A model generated the notes under the pieces. It saw nothing but the letters and a program-made list of their open reading frames with translations, made no database searches and was not told the origin of the DNA. Below are positions 35,967 to 47,100 of a stretch of 64,000 bases of DNA, piece after piece. Within the stretch, counting starts at the first letter, position 1, and every line of letters starts with the position of its first letter. The translations under genes were made by a program, and so were the position numbers. The stretch comes from Membranipora membranacea. Lineage: Eukaryota > Bryozoa > Gymnolaemata > Cheilostomatida > Membraniporidae. The stretch is from the NCBI GenBank assembly GCA_914767715.1, contig OU612067.1:28618162-28682161 (forward strand), in the 5' to 3' direction.

Positions 35967-38504
35967 TATGATCTCTTACATTCATGTACATTTGTTGACT
36001 ATACAAAATAACCTTTCAAACCACATTATGCATTATGGTTCCTTGTAGGGCGGATTTAATTATAACTTGTTGTGGATGTTATGAGCAAAAACATAAAAGC
36101 TGCTGAGTATTAAAGCCAGTAAAAAGGATCAGTTCAAAGCTTGATTCCTGTCAAATGTTTGCTGCCTCCTTGGCGGCTGGCACATATGAAAAATCCAGTG
36201 GAATGAAATTGTGTTCGCCTGTTCTCCCTATTTAAAGCATGATAGCGCGACAGCTATAGTACAAAACACAGAAAACAAAATTATTAAAATATATCACAAA
36301 AGTAAGAAAAATTATGATTATGATTTGATTATCCTTATTGATTGGATGTTATCATAAATCAGTATGGAGGTGTTTGAAAACCATCATTGGCCCACATTAG
36401 CTGCTGAAATATGTTTATGGTCTCTTGTTGTCCGGCAGACAAAAATATTCCGTATAGATAAGTATATATGCGACATTTACAACATGAGTCTATAGTTGCC
36501 TTGTGATATTAATACATATAAGTGTTTATATGCATCCCACAATGCAATGAAATGCAAGGGAGATAAAGCCAAACTCTCACAATTCAGATTTTGATCTTTG
36601 TCATTTGATCATTCGGATTTACACATGATTACGTCACATAAAACTCTCAATACCCCTAACTTCTGATATACCCAGTAGGAATAACATGAGGGATAATTAC
36701 AGCCATAAGCTAATATCTGCAACAGATATAAGTTCAATACTGCTGGTGTATAACTCATTTTAGTTTGGGCAAGTAGAATATCCTTTATCTGACAAGTTAT
36801 TTTTAGATTCGAGTTAACTCAGTGCATTGCACTGTAATTGCAAGGATAAAATACTGCGCAATATTCGAGTAGGAGTTTTCCGAACACTCTCCACAAATTA
36901 AATTAAATTTCATAAAAAACTTACATTGCTCATGCAATCGGTTACTGTTAACGCAAACTGAGCTGTAAAGATGGAGCAACTTGGCACAACTAGATCTGCA
37001 CCCTGCACAGCTGTGGGTTTGGAACGAGTTGCTGAGGGCTAGTTGTTGAGATATTAAATGTAACACATACCCTTACGATGAAATTATGCACACACAAAAA
37101 TTTAGTAATCTGGTCAAGATTGTGGAATACCAAAATTAAAGTATGAGCAAATTTTGAAATATTTTTTTATACAATCAACAGGATTTGTTATGGAATCTAC
37201 TGAATAGAAGAAATAATATTCTGGTGAGTTTCTGATAAGCAATATAGCAACCTCAAAAATTTAATGAAAACTTATGAGCGTGATCACATCAAAACTTTGG
37301 CCCAATCACAAATCTGCATCTAAAATACACATAAAACGGTGATAAAGCCATCATTGTGCTATTTTTGTATTCCGGTAGCCAAAAATATAACATTATTATT
37401 AGCTGTGCGGAACTCAAGATCAACAGCATTCCAAGCGTGCCTTAATACATTCCTCCTGGCAATCGTAAACAAATCACTTCAAATAGAGCTGTCAATGGAA
37501 ATTTTGTATGGCGCTGATTATAGTTCATTTAGTTAATCTTTTTAGGTAAATGATTTGACAGTACTAGCTAGCAAATAATGCAATTAGTGCCATTGATATT
37601 TGAAATAATATTACCCTGAGAATGATAAAACTACTGTATGTGATAATGATATAAATTCAAAATTTGCAATAATTTGGTAATAGAAAGGTAGTGGAGGATA
37701 CTAAATACATTTTAGCCAGTCGTACTAATTTGATGAATTGACACAGGGAACGAAATCAAGGCCTAATGCCAAAATGAATACAAAAATGTCAAAACCTTGA
37801 AGGTTGGTTAATGTTCATAATATGCATGAGATGCTGTAAAAGTGCATTTTGTACTTTTATTTTAAAATGGGATACAAAGATATTTCTTTACGTAGCAGGC
37901 AAAAGTGCATCAAATAAACCAGAGGTGAGAAGCACTTCCGAAAGTTCATCCATAACAGCTGTGGGCAACATGCGACTTTTTTGCCAGTGCGGCCTAATGG
38001 GTAATATTTTGCGGCCTAATTGTGGCCTTATGCCTGTAAAACTTTTAATACATTAATTTTGATTCCCCTTTTTTTATGTGGAGAACCAAGTATGCATAGC
38101 GCTCTGTAAGCTCAAGGTATTTCTAAATAGTGGGCGTGGCCATTCTGTATTATGCATGTAGCTTAGCTTCCCAGCCACTACTTTATCAAGTTGTTGTCCT
38201 TTATATGTCCGAAATAACACAAAACAGTGACCTTTAGATGTTAAAATTACAAGTTTCTCTAACATTATAGTAATTTTTTTTTTTGCTCTGTGGACAAAAA
38301 TTCCCTTTGTGACAAATGCTCCTGCATTGTGGCTGAAATGTTCCATATTGAATTCTTCATTTCACAATCATTTGCGAAAATTTCCCTCCTTTGAGAGAGG
38401 GCGGGAGCTGTAAGGTGAAAACTTTGGCAGGACACGAAAAATATTTTAAAATTTCATATATAATACTTCCTTCTCAATCAAAACAGTCCTGTATGAACTT
38501 TATT

Positions 38505-38560
38505 TACACTTTAACCCCTGGGAGGGCGCTACAGCACCCCTCCCGCACCCACCCTCCTCT
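38505..38560. repeat. GC-rich dispersed repeat, copy 2 (inverted)
   Basis: It contains CTGGGAGGGCGCTACAGC and CCCTCCCGCACCCACCCTCC. It is a relative of 34735-34830 in the opposite orientation. Confidence 0.55.
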
Positions 38561-39652
38561 TTGTCTTACACATGAAACATGGGGATACAGACATGTACAC
38601 AATCAAATCATGAGGTAAAATGACATCACAAAACTCAAGAAGATTAGATAAACCAATATTTCTGCTGAGTTGATGGTTTTTGCAACATACTGCAGTTTTT
38701 AGACATAAATCTGTTTTAGTTTTTACACAAGTGGAAATGCCAAAATTGCTACTCCAGTTCCAATTTTATCCCTGAAAAATATGTTGCAGCCTTTTGAGTT
38801 GATCTGGCGTGAAATGTGGCCTTTTTCAAGAAAAGGTTGCCCACCCATGATCTATAACCTAACAAAATATCATTGACAGTTGTAATCTAATAATATGCAG
38901 CAGTGGGTTTGATACTCGGTGCACGTAAGTGATCAGCCAATAAAACTTTAATTGTCTGCATGCCAATCGTAGTCACATGTATATACGCAGTGTATGCAAA
39001 TCCCCTATTTCGCAATAATGCTAATTATTTCGCAAGGATCTGAAATAAACTCGCATAACACCAGTTGAGCTGGCATTATTCCAACTGCTATCTTACTGCA
39101 AAACAAAATGCAAAAAAGCCAATATATGATTTGCCTTCCCTAATAAACAGTGAATATAATATATGATGGCCGGAAATAATAGTTGTCCAAAACCAGAAGC
39201 ATACCATGTGAATGTAGAGAAGTAATTAATCTTAAGTTTAAAGTGAGCTCATTTAATGGATTGCCGATCGAAAATATTTGCAACATTTCCTTGAAATGGT
39301 CAGTGAAAATATTTCGAATGGCAAAACAGTTGACTCAGTCCATTTAAATATACTTGCAAGGAATTCATACATTGGACAATCCGTGATGCTTGAAATATAA
39401 AAAAAAGGAGAAGTTTAATAGTTCCATACAACGCATATATCTTTTTGATATTATATCAACTAGTTGATCTTCATTATTGGGAAATCATTACGGTGGACAC
39501 GCTCCTATATAAGATGGCTGGTCAGCAAAGAGAGTCCACATTCAAACAGATACATCATCCTCGCAAGTGTCTCTCCACTTCAAAAAAAACATCCATCACA
39601 TATTACAGAAGACACTCATATCTATTTACTTTACCAGCTTCCATATTGAACA

Positions 39653-42600
39653 ATGGGTGAGTCTATATATAAAATGTTAAACTTTAGCGTGGTTCTCTTT
39701 TTACTTGCGTTGATTGACATCTAAACACTGTTCAGAAAATATTTTATTGATACTGCAGCATGAAACTTGTCGACAAAACTTGACACAACTACGATTGTTA
39801 TGACAATTTCTTTCTAGACAAATCCTGCCAGCTAATGAGCCACTTGGACAAAGTTTGCACAATGTGAGAAAAGGCAACCTGAGAAGACTGAGCACTCCAG
39901 ACTCCAGACTCTTGACCCCCCCCCCCCCGTCCGACGACCCCCCAATGGCAACCTGCTGTAACCGTTTGTTAATTAGTGCCACATTTTTGTTATGCAGGTT
40001 ATCAGTACGCAGCTTACTTCTATGTGCTCCTCACAACGATATTCATCTATACTCTGATCATCACAGCTAATCCAACATCTAACTCTAATCGAGAATGGTT
40101 AGTTGTACAGTATAAATATTCTCCAGGTCATAATAAATATGCTTCAAAAATTGATCTACCATCCATTATATATAACTCGAACGTGCCTGAGAAAAGTAGT
40201 ATTTTTACAATACAATGCAGGTTTAAAAAACAGTTTGGCAATTTTTATCTGCCAGAAGAAGACAACTCCTAAGTGTTATCTTGTTGGCCATTTCTGTGTT
40301 GTTAATCCTTGCTGGTATGAAATGAAAGGAATTTCACAATCTATATCGTTATATTCACTACCTTTACATCATAAATGTGATCTGCAAATATCAAATCATT
40401 ATGAAAGAACCACATGAGTACAGGGAACCTTAGACTAGACCGCTCCATAATCACAACTAAAAGTAAATATTCTTTCAGGCTGTATGACAACAGTTGGTTA
40501 ACACCATACCCAGTGCATGGCGGTAACTGTCAGAATGTTAGGGTGGATTCACTGTATAGTGTAATGGCGGGAACACTCTTGGCAAGCACTAATGAAATAA
40601 TCGATAAGTTTGTAAGTATACTGTTACCTATGTGCAAGGAGGGCGCACCTGCAAAAAGTTTGAGGCGTCTTGTAATGAATTAATTCCTGAACGTAAAAAC
40701 TATTTTTGTTCGACCTACCACAGAAAATAAGAAAATGAAGTATTAATCAGAGTGGCACTTACACTGTAGATCAATACATTGATGTTGACTCCTCCCAATT
40801 TTAATAATTCTGTGCATGCAAAGAAAATTGATAGGGAACTCGCAGAATTGATCGTATAATTCAAGCAACTCTTTCCGGTATAATAATATAAAAAAATATA
40901 TATATAAAGCGCTGTTATTTTCTGGTTTTTTATTTCACAGCATGGCGAAGGAATTGGATATCGCTTTCTACGAGACAGTGATAAAGAAGAGCTGAGGAAC
41001 TTTACGAGTAGGTCGACAGCACTGGTAAGGGAAAGAGATATACTATTTTTATTCACAGTTCTTTTGATGCAATGGTTGAGTGCTTTACTCAGGTTTTTCC
41101 GTGACATGACAGAAGTGACATTGTCAATCAACAATGCATGAATAATGTCTCAAACATCGCTCATATCTCCTTACAGGAAGACCCACTGATGATGAAGAGA
41201 GCTTTGGCCTTGACATATTGTTTCATCAGTTCTTCGGTGGATATTGAACACGCCTACGATCACGATCAAGATCACATGGATGCTCTAGATATAGTGTTGT
41301 CAGCAATACAAATGGTGATGAGTGGCCTCAATGTAGGATGTAACATCCGATGCAGTGATGAACAGCGTGTAAGTACCACTAAGACCAGGACTAGTCAGGC
41401 TCACTAAGACCAGGACAAGTCAGGCTCACTAAGACCAGGACTAGTCAGGCTCACTAAGACACATATCATACTTCTTTTTTTCATAGAAATTGTAATGTAA
41501 ATATCTTATCAGTATAGCGGCCAATTCTCCTTCTTTGTAGATAGTATCCATGATATGATATAACAATTATTGTAACTGCATGTCACCACTTTCACTGGAA
41601 TTGCTTAAATTTAATGTCACTCCTCTTAATCTCCCAAACGGCGCACAACTACAAAAAACAGTTGTTTTGAAGTCCTGCAAGGCATATCTTGACAACCAAT
41701 GTACCTCTTCCCCTTGTTCTACAGGATATTACTGGAAGTACTCGTTCCGGATATCGCTATACCGAGAAAAGGCTATATGAACTGAAATACCTTGTTGATT
41801 TCTCACAGACTAAATACAGTGATAGTACAATAACACACACGGTATGTCCGCGATCACGAATCAATCCAGTAGGGTGTCAGTAGTAATACAGTGCCCTGAT
41901 ACAAAGTTCCTTGACTTGCTGCTGACTCAGCGTTAACTAGGTCCCATTCTTGTTAAGTTTTTGTATAAACAAACAAAACGAGAATAGGGCCGCTGTGATA
42001 CAAAACTCAAACTCAAAAATCTCAACAATCTCAATAAGAAACATACTCATGGATTACCTTGGACCCAAGAATCTATTATCATAATTTATTTTACAGCTGT
42101 TTTCTTTATATTTGGTAGATACTAATTCATTTAAATTATTTATACTGACAGCCCATGGTGTTGTGAACTCAGGATAATTTATTTCTTGCATTGATTTATA
42201 TGACAGTTTCTCAGTCTATTCCAGCTCGATTCACATACACTTTCCCTCAGTCTATATATATTTTGATTCTTACAGTCCCTTTCAACAAATTTTTATCTTC
42301 GTGTTCTCTTAGCTTTCAACATATGAACTTTATCACGAGGTGACGATTTGTGTTTTATATATTTTTTACCTTCTCTTCCTGAGCAATAAAAACTTTCCAC
42401 TCTTCAGTCGAGCTAGTATCATACTTATCCTTATGTTTGATGGTAACACTTTCCCACTGTGACCACCACATATTATGTAAGGTTTACGCACTAGTATATG
42501 AAACTCCCAATTTTGTCTTCGGTCTTTGCATTATAATGAAGATTGTTCATAGAAGAAATTAGGCCACCAATGATCTTTTTTATTTTGACATGTTGCATTT

Positions 42601-43294
42601 TCTTACTATAGTAAGAAAATGCAACATATCATAATAAAAACAATCAAACAATTTTACAAGACAATGGACACTATTGTGGTTGGTTACGTTACTTCGGTGG
42701 GTGGGAGGATGGGTGACGATGAGGAGAGGGGGTTTGAGCCTTGATGTGTCGCTTGTATTGCTTAAACTGGCTGTAGAACATGTTGTGTCAAGGAGGGCCC
42801 AGCTGTTCCAATTCCCAGTGTAGGAAGGTAATAACCTTTGTATTATATAACAACACATCCTGACATAGTTTGGTTCCCATGTATTATAGATAACTGGTTA
42901 GTAAGAGATTAACAATAACAGTTATATCCTTAGTCTAAGTGCTCAGACCGTTATACTGCAAGTTAGTGGTGTTACATTATCAACCACCCATTTCCACCGT
43001 CTAAGAAAACACGTCAAATTCAAACAAGTTGTCCTCTCCTGAATAGTCTGAGCACTTAGACTAAGATGCTCTGTGCAGCTTCTCAGACTCGGCCAGTCTG
43101 TACCCTTGGTACGATGAGTTGAACATGAATATCATTTTATATTTTACTGTTGTGTATTTTACTGACTAACTCTTTTTTTCCAGTGGATTTCACTCCGGTA
43201 CATCGCACTGTTGATTTTAGGAGGAACAAAAATACAAACATACAACATACATACAATAGCATTCAGCTTCTATACAAATTATGTCTTTGTGTAA
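39653..43294 (+). CDS. Unrecognised secreted protein, 8 exons
   Basis: Exons 39653-39656 (ATGG only), 39998-40097, 40479-40611, 40941-41024, 41177-41368, 41725-41841, 42314-42340 and 43184-43294 are GT-AG and phase-consistent, giving about 255 aa. The start codon is split off in a near-empty first coding exon. The product starts MGYQYAAYFYVLLTTIFIYT, a signal peptide or N-terminal anchor. It then contains DNSWLTPYPVHGGNC, an N-glycosylation candidate (RNFTS), and an acidic/His patch (DIEHAYDHDQDHMD) followed by a hydrophobic helix. Cysteines appear in GGNC, YCF, GCNIRC. I recognise no domain. The 27-nt exon and the last exon are the weakest links. The coding frame is supported by several exons in one consistent reading with good splice sites. 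Confidence 0.6.
39917..39930. repeat. Poly-C tract
   Basis: An uninterrupted C run of about 14 bases in the first intron of the unrecognised secreted gene. Similar runs occur at 55951-55965 (G) and 59012-59026 (C). Confidence 0.85.
41377..41460. repeat. 25-bp tandem repeat, ~3.3 copies
   Basis: Units of CACTAAGACCAGGACTAGTC plus AGGCT at exact 25-bp spacing (41377, 41402, 41427, 41452). The array begins about 9 bp into the intron after the 41177-41368 exon. Confidence 0.95.
42590..42627. repeat. 38-bp perfect palindrome
   Basis: ATGTTGCATTTTCTTACTA followed by its exact reverse complement, in the last intron of the unrecognised secreted gene. Confidence 0.9.
42929..43065. mobile_element. 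Short MITE with 20-bp perfect TIRs
   Basis: CTTAGTCTAAGTGCTCAGAC at the left end is repeated as its exact reverse complement at the right end, with about 97 bp between. There is no coding capacity and no obvious target duplication. It lies in the last intron of the unrecognised secreted gene, about 120 bp before the final exon. Confidence 0.8.
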
Positions 43295-43379
43295 TTATTT
43301 GTGGTGTCATATGTTTCTCTTAATTTTTATGCACAAGATGGTCTGAATTTCCATGCTTGCATGCCACGGTATGAATAAT

Positions 43380-43385
43380 AATAAA
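43380..43385 (+). terminator. Poly(A) signal for the unrecognised secreted gene
   Basis: AATAAA about 85 bp after the stop codon. Confidence 0.5.
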
Positions 43386-43449
43386 CCTCCATGATTCACT
43401 ATGGCAAATCAACATTGTTTAGTTTTTTTTATTGAAGAAGTAAGCAAGG

Positions 43450-43665
43450 TACCTGTAGACGGCAGGAGGGCTGTCAGGCGGGAGGCAAAAGTCTGGGGGG
43501 CTCAGACTACTGTAGACGAGGTACAGCATTCACTGCATTGCAGACCTCTGACTGCTAGGTTGAGCTCCAAACTGCCAACAGCAAACTGGAAGCAAATGGG
43601 TGCAGATGCTATAGCTTCAACTTTTAGGCGATCATTATTTTGCCCGTTCTTCGAGATGCCAATTC
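43450..43665 (+). mobile_element. Diverged SINE copy
   Basis: It shares with the 33091-33345 SINE the order GGCTCAG, CACTGC...GCAG, CTGCCAACAGCAAAC, AGCAAATGGGTGCAGAT, AGGCGATCATTATTTTGCCC and a final CTTCGAGATG. The tRNA-like head is degraded. Upstream of the ZIP gene. Confidence 0.6.
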
Positions 43666-44197
43666 CCTGTGAAACATGTCAGACATGTAAGACACCAAGT
43701 CAAGACAAAGAGGCTTCTGAATTTAAGAGATTATGTAATATTCTTACATTTCAAAGTCGACCTAGCAGTAATGGTAAATATTAAGACGGTGATTCCTGCT
43801 ACATTCAGCTGTATTTAAATGTTTGGCAGACTGCACGGGATATCAGAACACATGTGCTAAGGGTTGCTAAGTTCTCATTTCAATGATAATCTCCAATGTG
43901 ACCAGATAATATCTCCTTTCGATTCATTTTTCCACTTGAAAGCTGCCATGTTTTGTTTGTTTGAATGTGATAATCTACCGAGATATTAAGCTGGTATCGC
44001 TTGATTTAGTTGTTATCTATCTGATTTCAATATTGTACATACAAAGATACAAGATAAAATATAACCTCACTCGGAGGTAACTTGGGTGAAATGAGCAAAT
44101 AGATATTCATTATAGCTCTTTGGCTCCCATACGTTGGATGCACGGCGCTTATACAACATAGGAGCAATCGGCAAGTTCTAGTTCTTTGATATAAACG

Positions 44198-47100
44198 ATG
44201 CATGGCATAACTTTGTTTGCTCAGCTCTTTGGTGTTTGGGCTCTTGCTGCTGCACTTGAACTGAACGATTATCGTGTTCCGACATGGACGGCTCAAAGCT
44301 TAGAGGAGATGTTTGAAGTTTACTCTAAAGTAATTGGATGTGATGTACATGATACAAACTCATCATGCGCTGAGGTAAGTTACAAAGGGGCGTGTGGTAC
44401 CATCACAGTATCCTGCTAGGTAACACGAATGCATATTTACTAAGGAATTCTTAGGATTACCTCATTGGAAAAATCTCTTACTGCAGTAAATTATCAGCAT
44501 TTCTAGTAACCCTGCGTACAGCGCCAGTAAGAGCTTCAGTCTGACAACACCTTGGGATTAAAAGAATAAATTTGCATTATGGGTAGCTTAGAGGACACAA
44601 TGCTTCTTGCCCATCATTTCAGCTTTAACCTATTGAAATTGTTCACATGTTGCCATAGTTTTTGGGACCTAGACGAGATGAGATGGGATAAGAATTCGGA
44701 GGACCTTGAGCTCAAACTCTGACTTTATTTTTAATGTCATGTATTGAAAATCTCATGTATTAAAACGATCAGCAAAAAATGCACAGCTAAACCGAGACCT
44801 TCACAAAACAGATCTAAGGGTTATTTCTTCCAAAATCAAGAGCTGGCTGAATCAAACAGCTCCCTTGCCCTAACCAGTACTCCAGTGCATTTGTGACTTC
44901 TAATGTAAATCTTGTTATCAAACCTTGTAGCTGCCTGCCTTGATAGCAGATTTTAGGGATTTTGTGCACCATGAGAACTTCCACAGGTTTATTTGGTGCT
45001 TCAATATAACATTTTCCTGTGTTCCTGATTTCCACTATAATAATCTTTCATATCATGATTTTTCTCTATACACTAGGTCTTATTTGACAACCCTATTTAA
45101 CGGCCCTCTTAAGCTCAGGTGGTTTGTGTGAGGTATAGATAACCTATACCCTTACCAGCTCAGGTGGCTTGTGTGAGGTAGATAACCTATACCCTTACCA
45201 GCACGCATTGCCGGCTAAGAAGCAGATGGGGACTTTATAGTGACTGCAAGCACACAGTAGACCTCCTGTATTTATGGTCTTGATCCAAACAGACCTGGCT
45301 AGGATGAATGACTTTCCAGTGCCAAATTAATAATGGAACCAGCGATCACGAGTCCTTACCCTTAACCATCAGACCACTCCTGACTGGTTTAGTATGGTCT
45401 TGCAAAACACCTCTACACAAATACTTCATCCTGCATGAAATTTAATTGAGATACTATAAAAGGCAGATCTACGAGCAGAATGTATTGCAGAATTTAGCAT
45501 TGTCTTGAGGCTTTAATACCAAGGGAAGCGCATTGGCTGTGGGAAACGAGTCGGTCGGGTTTTTTCTGAGGTCATTTGAGAAGCTATCTTTGGTTTTGCA
45601 AGCTGATGGGACTACCCTGTAGCTAATACTATGGTCTAGGCCCTAGGGTAATGTTGATGTATTTTCTCGGGTTTTACCAGGATTATAATCATAGCTTGTC
45701 GTTATCAGACTTTAATCATCATCTGTCTGTTGCTCAGTTCCCAGGTAAGGCTGTAGTTTTCTACAGAAGAGGCGTAAACTATGAGAAGTTGGATTATTTT
45801 TGTTTGGTATAGCAACGATTCAATTTGGTTTTTGATAATATCACTGAGAGTTGGAAGGCTGATAAGCGATGCATTCACTGACATGGTTGGACCAGTGATG
45901 TCGCTTTATTGCAGGAAATTAAAGATGTTGTTGTCTTCGGTGGCCATCTTTGGCATCATGATTGCATGTGATAAAATAAACACTACAGTGGCCTACTGAT
46001 ACTTTAATAATCACTTGTTCATTGTTTCATGCAGAAATAAAGTGCTGTCTGGCATCAGCTAGTGAAAGGAACTGTACTTGTAGATGATGTTTTACAATTC
46101 ATTATGGCCATGGCAATACGGCAATGGCATTATGTTACTGGAATTTTTTCCCGATGGCATTTTGACCATGGCATTATGGCTGGGTACCTTATCTGGTGGA
46201 TGGATATGAATTTTGTGCTTTGTCTCTCACATTGTTGGGCAAAAAGTTGCAAATGTGCAATAAGAGAGCTGATGTTTTGGGGTAATATAATGAATGTAAC
46301 AAAATAAGTTGGTCTTCTGCCTCAACGAGGAGAAAACTTCCCTCCTAAAAAACCCTCATCATTTTTTCTGTCACCTTTAGTGTCTGTCAGCGACAGCCTT
46401 GGAGTCTTTCAGGAATACTAACACAACCACCTTCGAACCCCCCAGCTCGTTCCAGATTTCTACATACTTGCTTAGAGTGACCATGGAACCTCTAAAGTAT
46501 TGTGGGAACAGAACAGATGATCCAATAAATGTGTCGTTGGTTGCCAGTGACTTTGGACTGGCGAAAAACTTGAGTGCGGGTAAGTGACTGACTATCTTTC
46601 AACTGTGTTGGTATCATGCCTAAAACATGTGGATGTTCATAGTGGAGAATTAATATGACGTTGAGTTCCTGTGGTACATCACAAGCACAGTCTATATAGA
46701 AAACAAAATTGTAGGCCCGTTTTCTTTGATATTTTTAATTGAGGATGAGAATTATTGTTCATTGATCAAAGGAACAATATAGATGTTTATAATTGTTAGT
46801 ATTATACATATATCTGATTCTTCCTCTTTATATAAACACCTGAAGCTATGTTCAGTGTATCATTTCTGTAACAGCAGGATTTGGGGAGTCAGTGAAAACG
46901 TTGCTTGCAAAACTTGAGAAGGTATGGAATCAGAGTGATGATCACGATCATGATGATCACCGCGATTCACATGTTGGTCATAACCATGACAACAATCACA
47001 CCATTCTCCCTGATCACACTCATCAAGATACCAATGGGACTAATTCACATGTTGGTCATGATCACAGCGGCAATCACACTCATCAAGATACCAATGGGAC

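Larger units (their letters stand above)
34492..39652. other. Intergenic, repeats only
   Basis: No gene was recognised over about 5 kb. Contents: a tRNA-like element (34978-35062), a GC-rich repeat copy near 34735-34830 with an inverted relative near 38505-38560, a CACAGAGT hairpin relative at 35908-35966, and AT-rich DNA. Open frames up to 90 codons look random. Confidence 0.6.
43295..44197. other. Intergenic with SINE relic
   Basis: Contains the SINE body relic at 43450-43665 and no gene. The promoter of the ZIP transporter should lie here, but I cannot point to a specific element. Confidence 0.6.

Noticed and set aside
36803-37066. Cysteine-rich 87-codon minus-strand frame
   Set aside because: There is no signal peptide, splice support or recognisable cysteine framework, and it looks like chance.
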